Source of the DNA: Chlorocebus sabaeus
Lineage: Eukaryota > Chordata > Mammalia > Primates > Cercopithecidae
Length of the DNA stretch: 64,000 nt
Reading direction: 5' to 3'
Assembly: GCF_047675955.1 (NCBI RefSeq)
Contig: NC_132910.1
Coordinates: 89,616,923 to 89,680,922 of the forward strand
Under the pieces are notes generated by a model. The model had not been told where the DNA came from, made no database searches, and saw only the letters and a program-made list of their open reading frames with translations. This document shows, piece after piece, positions 32,596-45,981 of the stretch (position 1 is the first letter of the stretch; every line of letters begins with the position of its first letter). The position numbers and the translations under genes are program-made.

Positions 32596-33925
32596 TACTC
32601 AAGACTAATCAATGTCACATGAAATTGAAAATCTGTCTCTTTTTTTCTCCCTCTTTTTGTTTGTTCCCTTTCTGTCTCCATGTTCCTTTCTCTCCCATGT
32701 AACTACTGTTTTTTTTGTTTTTTTTTTTTACTGGCTGTCAGACTTTACCATTCAGAAATGACCAAAACAAAAGGGAAAAAATGGTACAAAGAGAAAATCA
32801 GCAGTTCTGTTCAATAATAGCCAATTGTTTCCCTGACAGCATCCAGACAAATAGTCTAAATCACAAATGCATTTGTGACCCTCATTTTGGAAGGGCTGCT
32901 CTAATCTTAGGGATGGAATTGAACTTCAAAAATGGGTATCAAGGTCCCTGGGGGCCCCTCAATTTGCTGTTCCAACACCCCAGTGGCTGAACTGCTACCA
33001 TCCTTTTTCATTCGCTTAATAAAAATAACAAGAAAAACCATAATAGCCAAATTTTTCTCTCAAATGCCAATGTAGCGAGCAATCATTCCCAAATTCTAAG
33101 GCAGTAAAAAGACTACTTTGAACAATGCTTTATTTTTACCTCATTTATTTCTCAATTTTTATCCGTAGATTAGATATATACCTATGAAATAGGAGACAAT
33201 ACCTCGAACAGCAGAATAGTTTAAAGTTGTGAAGCAGATTAAGCAAAGAAATATGTATAATCACCATAGAATCCCTATGTTAATCATTCTTCTCTCATGC
33301 CTTTGTGTAAGACAGTCAAAAGGCAGCCTAGATTTAAAATGAAAAAAATCACAGCTTGACTGGACATGGGTTCCAGGAGTTCCTTTTTAGGAAACAGCAG
33401 ATCTTAAAGTAGCCCTCATTGGATAACATAAAATTTGGGTAAAAAAACAACCACAATCCTATGGAAACTTGAAGATATTATCTACTGATTTTACACTATA
33501 ATTGCTTTCAGATTTTCACTGAACAACATTTTCAAAAACGCACAAATCTCTTAGCTCTCCATGCATGTGTAAACATTAATATATCTGTAAATACAGGAGA
33601 CAGATGTTTTCTAAAAATGCTAAAAATATATTTTTGAGAATATTATCCCATGGTAATATTTTACAGAACTAAATTTGAAGGACTTATATGATTAAAAAAC
33701 TAAATTGTTCAGCTACAAATACTTACATGTTTATTATCTGGATGATAGCAAAGTCTTTTTTAATGGGTGTGGTTTTTGGTTAATGAATGTTTCAATAAGT
33801 CATTTAATGAAAAAGATTCTCATGGACTCACAATATGGATTTAAATTTATTTTATTTCAATATGTACACTGAAAATTAAATAATAAATAAAATTAGGTAT
33901 AAACATATGTTTACTATTCTTTATA
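32596..33925. other. Unclassified AT-rich DNA
   Basis: About 1.3 kb, no repeat family recognised apart from T-runs near 32708-32729. No supported gene. Confidence 0.5.
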
Positions 33926-33940
33926 AAATCACATTAATTT

Positions 33941-34565
<625 letters not shown>

Positions 34566-34579
34566 AATCATGTTAATTT

Positions 34580-36239
34580 CAAATGACAAATGATGTTTTG
34601 TTGAAACCAAATAGCACTTTTTAGGTTTAATGAAAAAGGTGTTTCAGGTCTAGTTTTCTATTCATTATATCTACAAATTAGCTTTAATGACAATAATGCA
34701 AAAGATGATTTTTATATAAATATGTTTTTCAGAAAAGGTAATACCCTAAAATCTTTGTGCTGTATTTCAGGATAATCAGATCTTGCATTTACCTAAATCA
34801 GCAAATGAGAAAAAAGGTTTCTCTTGATAATTCTCTACAACTGTCTTGTTTCCTTGAATATATTATTACACTTGTGGCATTACTAAAACCTTAATTAAAA
34901 ATTGGTATCTGATCAATTATAGAAGGAAGTTGGAAAAGAAAATTTCCTTTATACATATTTATGTATTATATATTTCTTATATAAAATTAAGTATATATAT
35001 ACTTAATTGCTAATACATTGTTGCAGAATGGTGTGAACAAAGGTGGGATCCTCACAATACATTCACACCAAATCATAATATATCATTAAGTTCTATGACC
35101 CAGCTGCTTTTGAATTTAGCATACCCGTGTTGAAGCATTCCATATTATAATCATTAGTTCACTGTTTTTCTGTATTTGAACAACTGAGGAAATCCTCCAT
35201 GTGTGCAGTGTGCTAACACACTATTTAGCCTTCACATGTTATGAAAAAAATATACACAGAAGCACCAAAACTATATGAAATTTAGTTCAACCAGAACGTT
35301 TATACCAATTTATAGATAGTAATCCAAATGAAACACTAAATTTAAAATATCTTCTGTATACTTCAAATCCCCAAGAATCCCCCCCCCCACACACACACAC
35401 ACACATACCACACACACACACTACACACACATGCCCCAGACACACAGCAGTGTGAAAAATACTAGTGTTTTACAGGAATGCTGGTAACATTTTTTACCCC
35501 TTAACACGCAGGCAGGACACTTGAGGAAGTATCCCAGGGTTATGCTTAGTTCTGGATGGTTATTTATAACTCCACTCATTTCTCTCCCACTCAGAAAAAG
35601 CATATCAGAATTCAAGTGACATGAATTCATAGAGATAACCCAAAATATGATCTAATTTACTTATAAAGTAAAGCATTTTGCTAAATTAAATATTTAAACA
35701 ATAATTAATAAATTATGTGTAGTACATTTTAGAATACTAGCAATATCATTGATTTTACTATAGTTACAATCAAAAATTTAATAAAATTTAGGGGAGACCC
35801 AAAGGGGAGGGGGTAATTCACTATTAGTTTAGATATAAATTTTATTTCATTCATCATTTAAATATCAAAATAATATTTTAAATGAAAAATAAAATAATCA
35901 TTTCATTGTTTCAATTCTCCATGCCCTTGAAAAACACAAGCTGTTTGGTTTAGTTCACAGTTCTCTTTAGTATCAATTTCTAATACCATTTTAACCCTAG
36001 GCATGTTTTTCAAAAATAATCTGCATGCAAACATACCACTCAGTTCTAAAAGGACTGAATAATGTTAAATTCACAAGTCAGATATCACATGATACATATC
36101 CAAACAAATAATTATTTCTCTTAATTTACAAAAATACTTCCTTATGAAATTTGAAAAAACGTATTTTTTTTTCTATTTTTAGGTTTTTTACTGGCCGATT
36201 TACACCCTTAAGAATCATTCTTACAGCTACATGGCATTT
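34580..36239. other. Unclassified AT-rich DNA
   Basis: About 1.65 kb. Apart from the CA microsatellite at 35382-35440, I recognise nothing in it. Confidence 0.5.
35382..35440 (+). repeat. C-run and (AC)n microsatellite
   Basis: A run of C followed by interrupted ACAC units. Confidence 0.9.
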
Positions 36240-36400
36240 AGAGGCAGTCTTCATAAGAATCAAGAGCATAGAGGTTGGATTTGGAGAGATAAAAGTTTAA
36301 ATCCTGACTCAGTTTACTAGCTATATGACCTTGGACTCGTTAGTGACTTCTCTGTGCCTGTTTACTCTTTCCTAAAATGAACATCATGGTACATAATCAC
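36240..36400 (+). mobile_element. MIR SINE
   Basis: 'ggttggatttggagagat', 'aatcctgactcagtttac', 'tagctatatgaccttggac', 'ctctgtgcctgtttactc' follow the MIR core in order. Confidence 0.75.
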
Positions 36401-36514
36401 ACTAAGGAAGGGTTCTTAAATCAGATAACTTTTGTGACATTGCAACCTATAAAAGCAACAATTGAGAGCCAATAATTATTAGCACACTAGGATTTAGTAT
36501 TAGTTATTTTAATA

Positions 36515-36572
36515 CTCTCTCTTTTCTAAGATCAGAACTAGTATAATTATTCACATTTTATGAATGAGACTG
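36515..36572 (+). mobile_element. MIR-type SINE, left part
   Basis: 'attattcacattttatgaatg' is the MIR 3'-core start; the element is cut by the Tigger insertion and continues at 37861. Confidence 0.55.
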
Positions 36573-37860
36573 CAGTCATGCATCATTTAATGGTGAGAAT
36601 ATGTTCTGTGAAATGCATTGTTAGTTGACTTCATCATCAAGCTAACATCAGCGTGTACTCACCCAAACCTACATGGTGTAGCTTACTATACACCTAGGCT
36701 ATGTGGTATAGCTTATTACTCCTAGACTACGAACCTGTACGGCATGTTTCTGCACTGAATACTACATGCAATTGTAAAACAATGTTAAGTGTTTGTGTAT
36801 CTAAACATATCTAAACATAGAAAAGGTAAGGTATAAAAGGTAAAAAAAAAAAAAAAAAAAAAAAAGGTACCCCTGTGTAGGGCGCTTAGGAATGGAGCTT
36901 GCAGGGCTGGAATTCACTGGGTGAGTCAATGAGTGAGTAAATGTGAAGGCCTAGGACATTACTGTACTGTAGACTTTATAAATACTGTACACTTAACCTA
37001 CACTAAATTTATTTTAGAACATATTTTCTTCCTTCAACAATAAATTAACTTAGCTTACTGTAACAGTTTTACTTTATAAACTTTTTAAATTTTTTAAAAT
37101 GTTTTATTCTTCTGTAATAACACTTAGCTTAAAACACACATTATACAGCTGTACAAAAATGTTTTCTTTCTTCATATCCTTCTTCTATAAGCCTTTTTCT
37201 ATTTTTAAAATATTTAATTCTTTTATCTTACTTTTTAAGCTTTTTAGTTAAAAACTAAGACACATTAAGCTAGACCTACACAGGGTAAGGATCGTCAATA
37301 TCACTGTCTTCCACCTCTACATCTTACCCCACTGAAAGGTCTTCAGGGGAAATAACATGCATGGAGCTGTCATCTCCTATGACAACAATGCTGTCTCCTG
37401 GAATACCTCCCAAAGGATCTCCCTACGGCTGTTTTACAGTTAACCTTTTTTATAAGTAGAAGAAGTAAGCTCTAAGTAACAATTAATGGTATAGTAACAA
37501 TACAAACCAGTAACATATGTTAACATCTGTGATGGGAAGGGGCTGCCACAAAGGTCTCTGACATATGTTAACATATCTTACTATGTTATTGGTTTATACT
37601 ATACTTTGTTATTTTAGAGTATATTATCAAGTATATACTATATATAATTGTATGCAATATACTTTCATATGTCTGGCAACACAGGTTTGTTTACACCAGC
37701 ATCACCACAAACACATGAGTCACGCATTGTGCCATGATATTACAATGGCTATGATGTCACTAGGCAATACAAATTTTTCACCCGCATTATCATCTTATGG
37801 GACCAGCCTCATTTATGCAGTCTATCATAGACAGAAATAACTTTATGCAGTACATAACTG
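36573..37860. mobile_element. Tigger DNA transposon inside a MIR (about 1.29 kb)
   Basis: Left terminus 'cagtcatgcatcatttaatg' and right terminus '...acataactg' are inverted repeats of the Tigger/MER2 type; flanking dinucleotides are TG and TA, consistent with a worn TA duplication. Internal text, including an antisense acidic C-terminal segment (...DSSMHVISPEDL, VEVEDSDIDDPY, about 37265-37440), shows a decayed coding remnant, broken by at least two stops. A 24-bp A-run lies at 36843-36866. Not functional. Confidence 0.8.
37265..37442 (-). pseudogene. Tigger coding remnant, C-terminal piece
   Basis: On the minus strand the sequence reads an acidic tail with the blocks GGIPGDSIVVIGDDSS and EVEDSDIDDPYPV followed by a stop, interrupted by internal stop codons. 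I take it for the C-terminal part of an old transposon-encoded protein; the N-terminal catalytic part is not present here. Confidence 0.5.
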
Positions 37861-37975
37861 TATTGAAGTTTAGGAGATCAAATCACTTGTCCTAGAATCA
37901 CACAAATAGAAAGTGGTGAAATCAACAGAATTCTAAGTCTGTCTGACTCTAAAGTACATGTTCTTTCCTTCCTAC
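37861..37975 (+). mobile_element. MIR-type SINE, right part
   Basis: 'aatcacttgtcctagaatc', 'caaatagaaagtggtgaaat', 'ctaagtctgtctgactcta' continue the MIR core cut at 36572. Confidence 0.65.
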
Positions 37976-38084
37976 CTTAATGCTTCCAGCCAGACAAACA
38001 CTGCACCCAAGAATGAGTCTTGGTGGCTTCTGCAAGGTGGTGATGGTCAGTAACCCAAAGATGCACCTCTGCCACCAGGATACC

Positions 38085-38285
38085 CAAGTTCTCATCCTCC
38101 TTCTGCCAAGCACTAGCTGAGTACCCTAGGGAGAGTTACATTATGTCACTGTGCCTGTTTCCTCAGCCATCAACCCAAGATTATATATCATCTATCTCAG
38201 AGGGTCGTTGAGGGGATTGAATAAGGTATGCCATACAAAAAGCTTAAAACAGTGCCTGGCATTACAATTTTTACTATCATGATTG
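38085..38285 (+). mobile_element. MIR SINE
   Basis: 'ctgccaagcactagctgagt', 'ctgtgcctgtttcctcagcc', 'cagagggtcgttgagggga', 'aaaacagtgcctggcattac' span most of a MIR. Confidence 0.75.
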
Positions 38286-39336
38286 TTTTGTAGGGCCAGT
38301 AGGATAATGAACTGTAGTATTCTGAAAAAGTTACTAAATAGATTTCCCCGTGATGTATAAAACAGGTTGCAGAGAGAACTGCCTTTCTTAAAAGTCTCCT
38401 GCAGCCCTCAGTGACATCTCGAACTTCCTCTTGTGACACAGTTATCAACAGCATAAGGGGGATCATTTTTCTAGTAACTGTGCATGCTTAAGCCAACTGG
38501 AATTGAGAATTTGTTCCAAGTTTCCAGCAGGTTCAAGGACATCTATTCTCTATAGAGAAAGCCAGTCCCTCTTCTTTTTCAAGAAAGCCACATTCAGAAT
38601 CAGGAGAGACACACACAGGAAAAAGGAGCGGATACTCAGCTATTGAGCTGCATCGACATTTACGGGTAACAATTGTCAAGCATGCCTGAGTCACCCCCAA
38701 AGCTAGCTAGAATTGTCAGCCAAAGCCTCCCTTCAGGGAATCCAGGAAAGTCCATAGGAAACATCAGTGCAGTTTTTCTTTGTGAAAACCTCCAAATATA
38801 TCATTAAAGTTCCAGAGGGGATATTCAAACTTGTGGTATTTATTTTCTTAAAAGAGTTTAGGTGGGAAGCGCCTGAGTACTGAGGATGAAAGGCTGTATT
38901 TATAATTACATAAGTTGTGGAAAATTGCTGTCATTCAGAGACTGGCCAGGAGTGTGGATGAAAAAGTAGGATAGGTGTTTTCCTACCCAGAGGCTACTTT
39001 AATTCTTTCAGTCTCATAGCTTTATAAATTCTCAAATTAGGGACTCTTAAAACAGAAGCTTCTATTTTGGCAAAGATTCACTAATATTCATTTTATGTCC
39101 AGTTTCTCATACCTGGGGTAGTTATACGTAATGTTTCTAATGTTTTAATTCTGGCCCATAAAAAATATTTTAAAAGATACATTCTTTATACTTGTATCAT
39201 GTATAATATAATTACAGTCTACAGGGTTCTTTTTTTGGATATCAGGTACAGAATGTTCTCTTAATCATACTATTCAGTTCACAGCTAATTATCGCTGGTC
39301 TACACAAGGCACTATCTTGTTTTATTTGACTCTGGT
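38286..39336. other. Unclassified non-coding DNA
   Basis: About 1 kb, no repeat or supported gene recognised. Confidence 0.5.
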
Positions 39337-39632
39337 TTTTGTTTTCTTTTTGTCTTGTTTTTGTTTTGTTTTTAGACGGGTGTCACTCTGTCACTCAGGT
39401 TGGAATGCAGTGGCACGATCATGGCTCACTGGCTCACTGCAACCTTGACCTCCTGGGCCCGAGTGATCCTCCCAGGTAACAGGGACTACAGGTGTGCTCC
39501 TCTGTGCCCTGCTAATTTTTTTGTGTTTCTTGTAGAGACAGAGTTTGCCATGTTACACAGGCTGGTCTTGAACTCCAGGACTCAAACGATCTGCCCACCT
39601 CAGCCTTCCAAAGTGAGCCACTGCACCCAGCA
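39337..39632 (-). mobile_element. AluJ-like SINE, antisense
   Basis: More diverged than the other Alus. It has a small duplication ('ggctcactggctcactg' at 39423-39439), lacks the usual linker text before 'gggactacagg', and its tail is a broken T/TG run. No target duplication found. Confidence 0.88.
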
Positions 39633-39759
39633 GTGAAATCACTTTCTTTTAATTCTATAATCCACTCACATTTCTCTCTTTCCTCTTAGACAGCTACTGT
39701 AATGTATTTGACGTCTTTCGGTTTTCATGAATTCTTGTAACATGTATATTACTCATTTT

Positions 39760-40000
39760 GCATATATTGTCTTATAAAATAGTATATATTTTAGTCTGCT
39801 TATTTCATTTTTGAATAAGCAATAGGTTTTTAAGATTAACCCACTTAAAGAACATCTAATTATTTGATTCTAACTACTGCATAGAACTTAGTCTGCGTAT
39901 ATTTCCACCATGTTTTCCCTATTCCTTCTTCCCATTAAGGACCCTCTCTATAACTGTAATGAGTACCTTCACACATGTATACTTAGAGGTTAGATGACAG
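39760..40000 (-). mobile_element. Possible old L1M-like fragment
   Basis: Text such as 'ctaactactgcatagaac' and 'ttccaccatgttttccc' has the rhythm of antisense L1M 3' ORF2 sequence, but the match is weak. Confidence 0.25.
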
Positions 40001-41614
40001 ACTGTCCAACCCAGAATACTTCTGAGAGAGATTAGTGGTACTATTACTTAACCTGCCCAGGTAAACTAGTTCATATGGCTTATGTGACATCCTTTGGGAT
40101 CTACACCAAAGCAAGTATTCACATAGTATTCACATGTTTTAATCTAACTACTACCAGATTACTCACCAGAATACAGTATTAGGCTACACTCCAATCAGCA
40201 CAGACACAGTCTCTATATTGTTTTCATTATAATCTTTGCCTGTAGTTGTGTTCTTAGGATTTTTAATTTATAAAAGGCTCTCTTAAGTCAATGTCAAGCA
40301 AAACTAACCCAAATATCTAATTTTAAAGTCATTAAAAAAAATGGATCAGTCTAAGATACAGCCAGGAGCCAAACGTAATCTCAGAGCCATATGTTCATTT
40401 TTATGTACAACTGACTAAAGGTGTATTGGTAAAATCTTGTATCTCAACATTTCCAAATATTTTCTTCATGAAGATACACTTGATGACATTCACATTTGGG
40501 ACTACTAAGATTATTTGCCTATGATTTGTAATCTGCGCACATAAGCTGTGAAATCACCTCTTTACCTCCCACTGACCCTTACTGATAGTATATTAGAATA
40601 CTAGCTTTGAGAACCAATGTTATGTCTTTCAGTATGTAAATACACAGTGCATAAGTGATCCTATGTAAGGAAATCTTCCATATTACTAAAGCTTATTCCT
40701 TTAAGTGCCCAAACTTTATTTTAATTCTAACTATATTTCCACAAAAGCATAGCCAAGTATAGAAACAAGTGCTTTAGGATATTTTTCCTTTACCAACCAC
40801 CCTATGCCAAACCTCTATTTTTTTATGGCTCCTTGGATAAAGACTTTGTTTTCTAAACTTTGTTGCTTGAAATCTATGACAGATAGGACTTTTTATATAT
40901 AACAAATGCCTATATTATGGGTTCACTAGGGAGTCTGGAATCACTGGAAATATATAACTTGTTCATTCAAGGTATTATAGACTATGGATGTGAGGGAAAA
41001 AAAGGCGGAGACCCAGCAATACAAATACTAAGGTATTCCTCCTTCCCCAAAATATTTTGGCATATGGTAGATAATGATGATGAGAGAAAGTATAATAGGA
41101 GTATGAATCCTTAGTAAATATTTTTTTCTTTGAGACAAAACTGGAGCATGATAGATTATGTTTGCTCTACATGGCATCTATCACAAAGCCAATGAACTCT
41201 CTTGAGAGTCTATGAGCCAGACTAGCCTATGTCTTCTCTATGCTACTCAGAACCTTAAAAGGCTATAACAACTATGTCAACAAGAGGGTCCAGGTATGAA
41301 AAAATCAGTATAATCAGAATATTTGGCAATAGCAGAAAAGACAAAAAATTTGCTCCTGATTTGTGACCCTAAAAAAAAATTAACTCGTTTTTATATTGCC
41401 AAGTAATAAGTGCCACAAACATCTTCAATACATGCTTGTCTGCCTCACCTCAGTTACACATGATTAACCTCCACTTCATTTTTCATAGTTCATAGTTTCT
41501 TTTTCTTTTGGCTAGCCTAAATCATGTTGCTGCTTTTGAATAGAAGAAACTTGAATGGGTACGAATGTAGTCAATCCTAGGTCTTTTTGGGAAACAATCT
41601 GGCTTCACTCTCAC
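40001..41614. other. Unclassified non-coding DNA
   Basis: About 1.6 kb without a recognised repeat or gene. Confidence 0.5.
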
Positions 41615-42711
41615 CTTTCTTCCCTAGAAAACCAAACAAATATCTAGCGTAACAATTATCACCAGCAATACTCCAAAGCTCAAAGCTGAGGCTAAGGAAA
41701 TTTCTGGGGCCACAGAAAAGTAAAAAACTCCAAGCAGATAGTAACAGAATTGGACTTCTGTATCTGCAACACCCTCTCCCAATCTGCTAGGCACCATACA
41801 TGGAAAAATCCCCCTGGATGCAAGAGTTTCTACACATGACAAAGTGAGATCAAGGTGGACAGCCAGTTTCCTCACCATTTTGAGTTCCCTTTCAGAGAAA
41901 CCTTTTCTACCTCAACCCACAGAAACACTGTGCCTGTAGAAAGACAAACCCCTGAAAGCAGCCAAAGACAAAGTGGGGAGACAGGACTAGCAATCCCACC
42001 CTGTTAAATTCTACTATTTATCTCAGCTAAAGACAATGCTAAATCAGAGTGGCTATTCAGCAGCACCATGCTGTAGGAGGCAGCTCCACAGGTCTTCTAA
42101 GCATGAACCCTGACCCAGATTTTCAACATAGTTGGGTGGCCTTTAAGACCTTCTCGCCAATTTGAGACAGACAGCGCTCCAAATCTTTGCAAGAGCTGAA
42201 CAAAGCTGGGTTTATGGCACCATCTAGTGATGAAAAGGAGGCAGTGATCAACTATAAAATGGCCTCAAGGGAACGCAACAGATATCTAAGGAAACATACC
42301 TTAGGAAGACCAAAGAAGCCAGAGAGTAAAATCTGGAATAAATAATCAATCCTTCAATGCAAAGCCATAGACATACATCCACAAGAAACAATAGCAAACA
42401 GGGAACCATAGCATCCCTAAGCAGAAAAACTAAGGAGTCAATGATTAATCCTAATGAAATGGTGATATGTGAGCCCTCAACTCAAGAACTGAAAATAGAA
42501 GGTCTAAGATCCCTCCAAGATAACACTGAAAAATCAGTTCAGAAATTTATCAGAAAAAATTAACAAATAGATTAAAATAATTTTTTAAAAATCAAACAGA
42601 AATCCTGGAACTAAAAAATATATTTGCTGAACTGAAAAATGAATTAGAGGCTCTCAACAGCAGACTAGATGAAGCGGAAGAAGGAATCAGTGAGCTCAAA
42701 GAGAGTCTTCA
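41615..42711 (+). mobile_element. L1M on +, 5' UTR and start of ORF1
   Basis: The 5' UTR is recognisable from 'ctagaaaaccaaacaaatat' (41623) through 'cagacagcgctccaaatc' (about 42170) to the pre-ORF1 region; ORF1 coiled-coil wording ('ctcaacagcagactagatg', 'gaatcagtgagctcaaag') runs up to 42711, where a MaLR element interrupts it. Keeping the 5' UTR is uncommon for an element this old. Confidence 0.8.
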
Positions 42712-43237
42712 AGAGACCTTGAATTTCTCCTCAGAAAATGAGATTTTCTTTTCTATGGCATTGTCAGGCTGCAAATTTTCCAAACTTTTATGCTGTGTTT
42801 CCCTTTTAAAACTGAATGCCTTTAACAGCACCCAAGTCACTTCTTGAATGCTTTGCTGCTTAGAAATTTCTTCCACCAGATACCCTAAATCATCTCTCTC
42901 AAGTTCAAAGCTCCACACATCTCTAGAACAGGAGTGAAATGCCACCAGTATCTTTGCTGAAACATAACAAGAGTTACCTTTGCTCCAGTTCCAACAAATT
43001 CCTCATCTCCATCTGAGACTACTTCACCCTGGATGTCATTGTCCATATCATTATCAACATTTTGGTCAAAGCCATTCAACAAATCTCTAAGGAGTTCCAA
43101 ACTTTCCCCCATTTTTCTGTCTTCTTCTGAGCCATCCAAACTGTTCCAACATCTGTCTGTTACCCAGTTCCAAAGTCACCTCCACATTTTTGGGTATCTT
43201 TTCAGCAGTGTCCCACTCTACTTGTACCAATTCACTA
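42712..43237 (-). mobile_element. MaLR internal region, 5' part
   Basis: On the minus strand this continues directly from the LTR at 43238-43584 and is the first half-kilobase of a THE1/MST-type internal region, recognised by 'gttccaacatctgtctgtta' and 'ccacatttttgggtatct' (plus-strand wording). Short open stretches on the minus strand (for example 43139 to 42885) belong to it; they are remnants without a recognisable complete gene. It stops at about 42712 with no second LTR. Confidence 0.85.
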
Positions 43238-43584
43238 TGTTAGTCTGTTTTCATGCTACTGATAGAGACATACCCGAGACTGGGCAATTTACAAAAGAAA
43301 GAGGTTTAATGGACTCACAGTTCCACATAGCTGGGGAGGTCTCACAATCATGGTGGCCACATGGTAGCAGACAAGAGAAGGGAGCTTGTGCATGGAAACT
43401 CCCCTTTATAAAACCATTAGATCTCATGCGACTTATTCACTATCATGAGAAAGTGAATAAGCACAGGAAAGACTTGCCACCATTATTCAATTACCTCCCA
43501 CTGGGTCCCTCCCACAACAAGTGGGAATTATGGGAGCTACAATTCAAGATGAGATTTGGGTGGGGACACAGCCAAACCATATCA
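43238..43584 (-). mobile_element. MaLR LTR (5' LTR of a truncated element)
   Basis: Antisense THE1/MST LTR: begins with 'tgttagtctgttttcatgc' and ends '...gccaaaccatatca' on +. It is followed on its 3' side by internal sequence, so this is not a solo LTR. Flanks (CACTA and GGAAG) do not form a target duplication, as expected when the other end is lost. Confidence 0.9.
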
Positions 43585-45981
43585 GGAAGGTTATAGATTA
43601 CCATACAGAATCAGTCAAAATAAGACCACCCCAAGAAGCATAATAATCAGACTCTCAAAGGTCAAGGACAAAGAGAGAATACTAAAAGCAGCAAGAGAAA
43701 AGAAGCAAATAACATAAAAAGGAACTCTGATTTATCTGGCAACAGACTTCTTATGTAGACCTGGAAAAGGTAGAATGGCATATTCAAAGTGCTGAAGAAA
43801 AAAAAACTGCCAACAGAAAATACTGTACCCAGAAAAAAAGCTTTTCTTTAAAATGAAGATGAGATAAACTCTTTCCCAAATTAAATTTGAGAGAATTCCT
43901 CACCAGTAGATTCATCTTACAAGAAATGCTAAAGAGAATTCTTCAACCTGAAAAAAAGAGAATGCTAATGTGCAAAAAGAAAACATTTGAAAATGTAGAG
44001 TTCGCTAGTAAAAGTCAGTATACAGTCAAATTTAGAATAATCTAATGTAGCAATTATTGGGTGTAATCCACTCATATCTCTAGTATGAAAACTAAAAGAC
44101 AAATCTACCAAAAATAATAACAACACAGCAACTTGTTAAGAGATAGACAATATAAACAGATAATTGAGACAATAAAAAGTCAAAATGTGGAGAGAAAGAA
44201 ATTAAATTGTAGAGCTTTTCTAGTTTTTCCTTCGTTTGTTGGTATTATTTGTGTGTGTGTGTGTGTGTGGTCAAAGTTATCATCTGTTTAAAATAACTTG
44301 TTGTATCTATAAAATGTTTTTTATGCCTTTTAACCACAAAGCAAAAACCTATAATAAATAAATTAAAAGTAAAAGACAATGAATTAAAACATACTCCCAG
44401 AGAAAATCACTTAACCACAAAGAAAGATAATAACAAAGGAAGGAAGAAAAGAGTTACAAGTCAACCAAAAAACAAGTAACAAAATGGCAATAATAAGTCC
44501 TTATCTATGAATAATAACATTGAATATAAATAGACTAAATCCTCCAATTAAAAGACATAGAGTGACTGAATGAATTAAAATAATAATAATAAGACCCAAT
44601 AATATGCTGCCTACAAGAAACTCACTTCACCTAAAAAGATACACATAGACTGAAAGTGAGGGATGGAAAAAGATATTCCATGAAATTATAACCAAAGAAG
44701 AGCAAGGGTGGATATATTACATAAAATAAAATGGACTTCAACTCAAAGTCTGTAAAAAGAGACAAAGAAGGTTACTATATATTAGAAATGTTTACACCAT
44801 GAGCATTAGCAAATGCAATACTATATAATAATAAAGAGGTAAATTCACCAAAAGAGGTAACAATTGTTAACATGTATACACTCAACATCAGAGTACCCAG
44901 ATATATAAAGCAAACATTCATAGATCTAAGGGGGAGATAGACTGCAATACAATAATAGTAGGGGACTTCAGTACTCACTCTTCATAATGGACAGATAATT
45001 CAGCCAGAAAATCAACAAAGAAACATCAAGTTATAGGACATTTAATCAAACCACTGAAAACACATTCTTCTCATCAGTACATGGAATATTCTCTAGGATA
45101 GCCCATATGTTAAGCCACAAAACAATTCTCCACAAAGTCAAAAAACTCAGCTCATATCAAGTATCTTTCTGATCATAAAATGATAAAACTAGAATTCTAT
45201 GACAGCAGGAATGTTTGAAACTACATAAATATACAGAAATTAAGCAATATACTTCTGAACAATTAGTGGGTCAATAAAGAAATTTTTAAAATAAATTTTT
45301 AAAATTCTTTGAAATAAATGAAAATTAAAACACAACATCCCAAAATATATGGGTACAACAAAACCAATACTCTAGGGGAAAGTTTATGGTAATAAATGCC
45401 TACATCAAAAAGTAGAAAGATTTCAGTTAAACAACCTGATGATGTACCTCAAGAAACTAGAAAAAGAAAAAGAAAACAAAAATTAGTAGAAGAAAACAAA
45501 TAATAAAGATCAGAGCAGAAATAATTGAAATTGGGATGAAAACAAAACAATACAAAAAAATCAATGAAACACACACTTGAATTTTTGAAAAGATAAACAA
45601 AATTGACAACCCTTTAACTAAACTTAGAAAACAAGAGAAAACCAAATAAAATCAGAAATGAAAAAGACATAACAGCTGATACCAAAGAAATACAAAGGAT
45701 CATTAGAGACTACTATAAAAAAATATGCCAAAAAAATTGGAAAACCTGGAAGAAACAGATAAATTTCTGGACACATACAAGCTACCAAGATTGAATCATG
45801 AAGAAATAGAAAATCTGAACAGACCAATAAGAAGTAACAAGATGTAAGCAGTAATAAAAAAAAGCATCCCATCTAAGAAAAGCTTAGGACCCAAGAACTT
45901 CATTGCTGAATTTTACTAAACATCTAAAGAAGAACTAATACCAATTCTACTCAAACTACCCCAAAAATTTGAAGAGGAAGG
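43585..45981 (+). mobile_element. L1M on +, ORF1 end and ORF2 start
   Basis: Resumes in the C-terminal part of ORF1 ('cagactctcaaaggtcaagg', to about 43950), so some 300 bp of ORF1 was lost at the MaLR site. The spacer is long, with a GT microsatellite at 44252-44269. ORF2 starts about 44490 and the endonuclease region runs to about 45190. A 37-bp insert with its own duplication is at 44773-44827. The element is cut by a MaLR LTR at 45982. Confidence 0.82.
44252..44269 (+). repeat. (GT)n microsatellite
   Basis: Nine GT units in the L1M inter-ORF region. Confidence 0.9.

Noticed and set aside
35382..35440. Regularly spaced ACAC blocks that could suggest an array
   Set aside because: Simple CA microsatellite; there are no spacers or conserved repeats as in CRISPR.
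42885..43139. 84-codon acidic minus-strand frame
   Set aside because: It lies within the MaLR internal region and shows no retained protein domain; kept only as part of that element.
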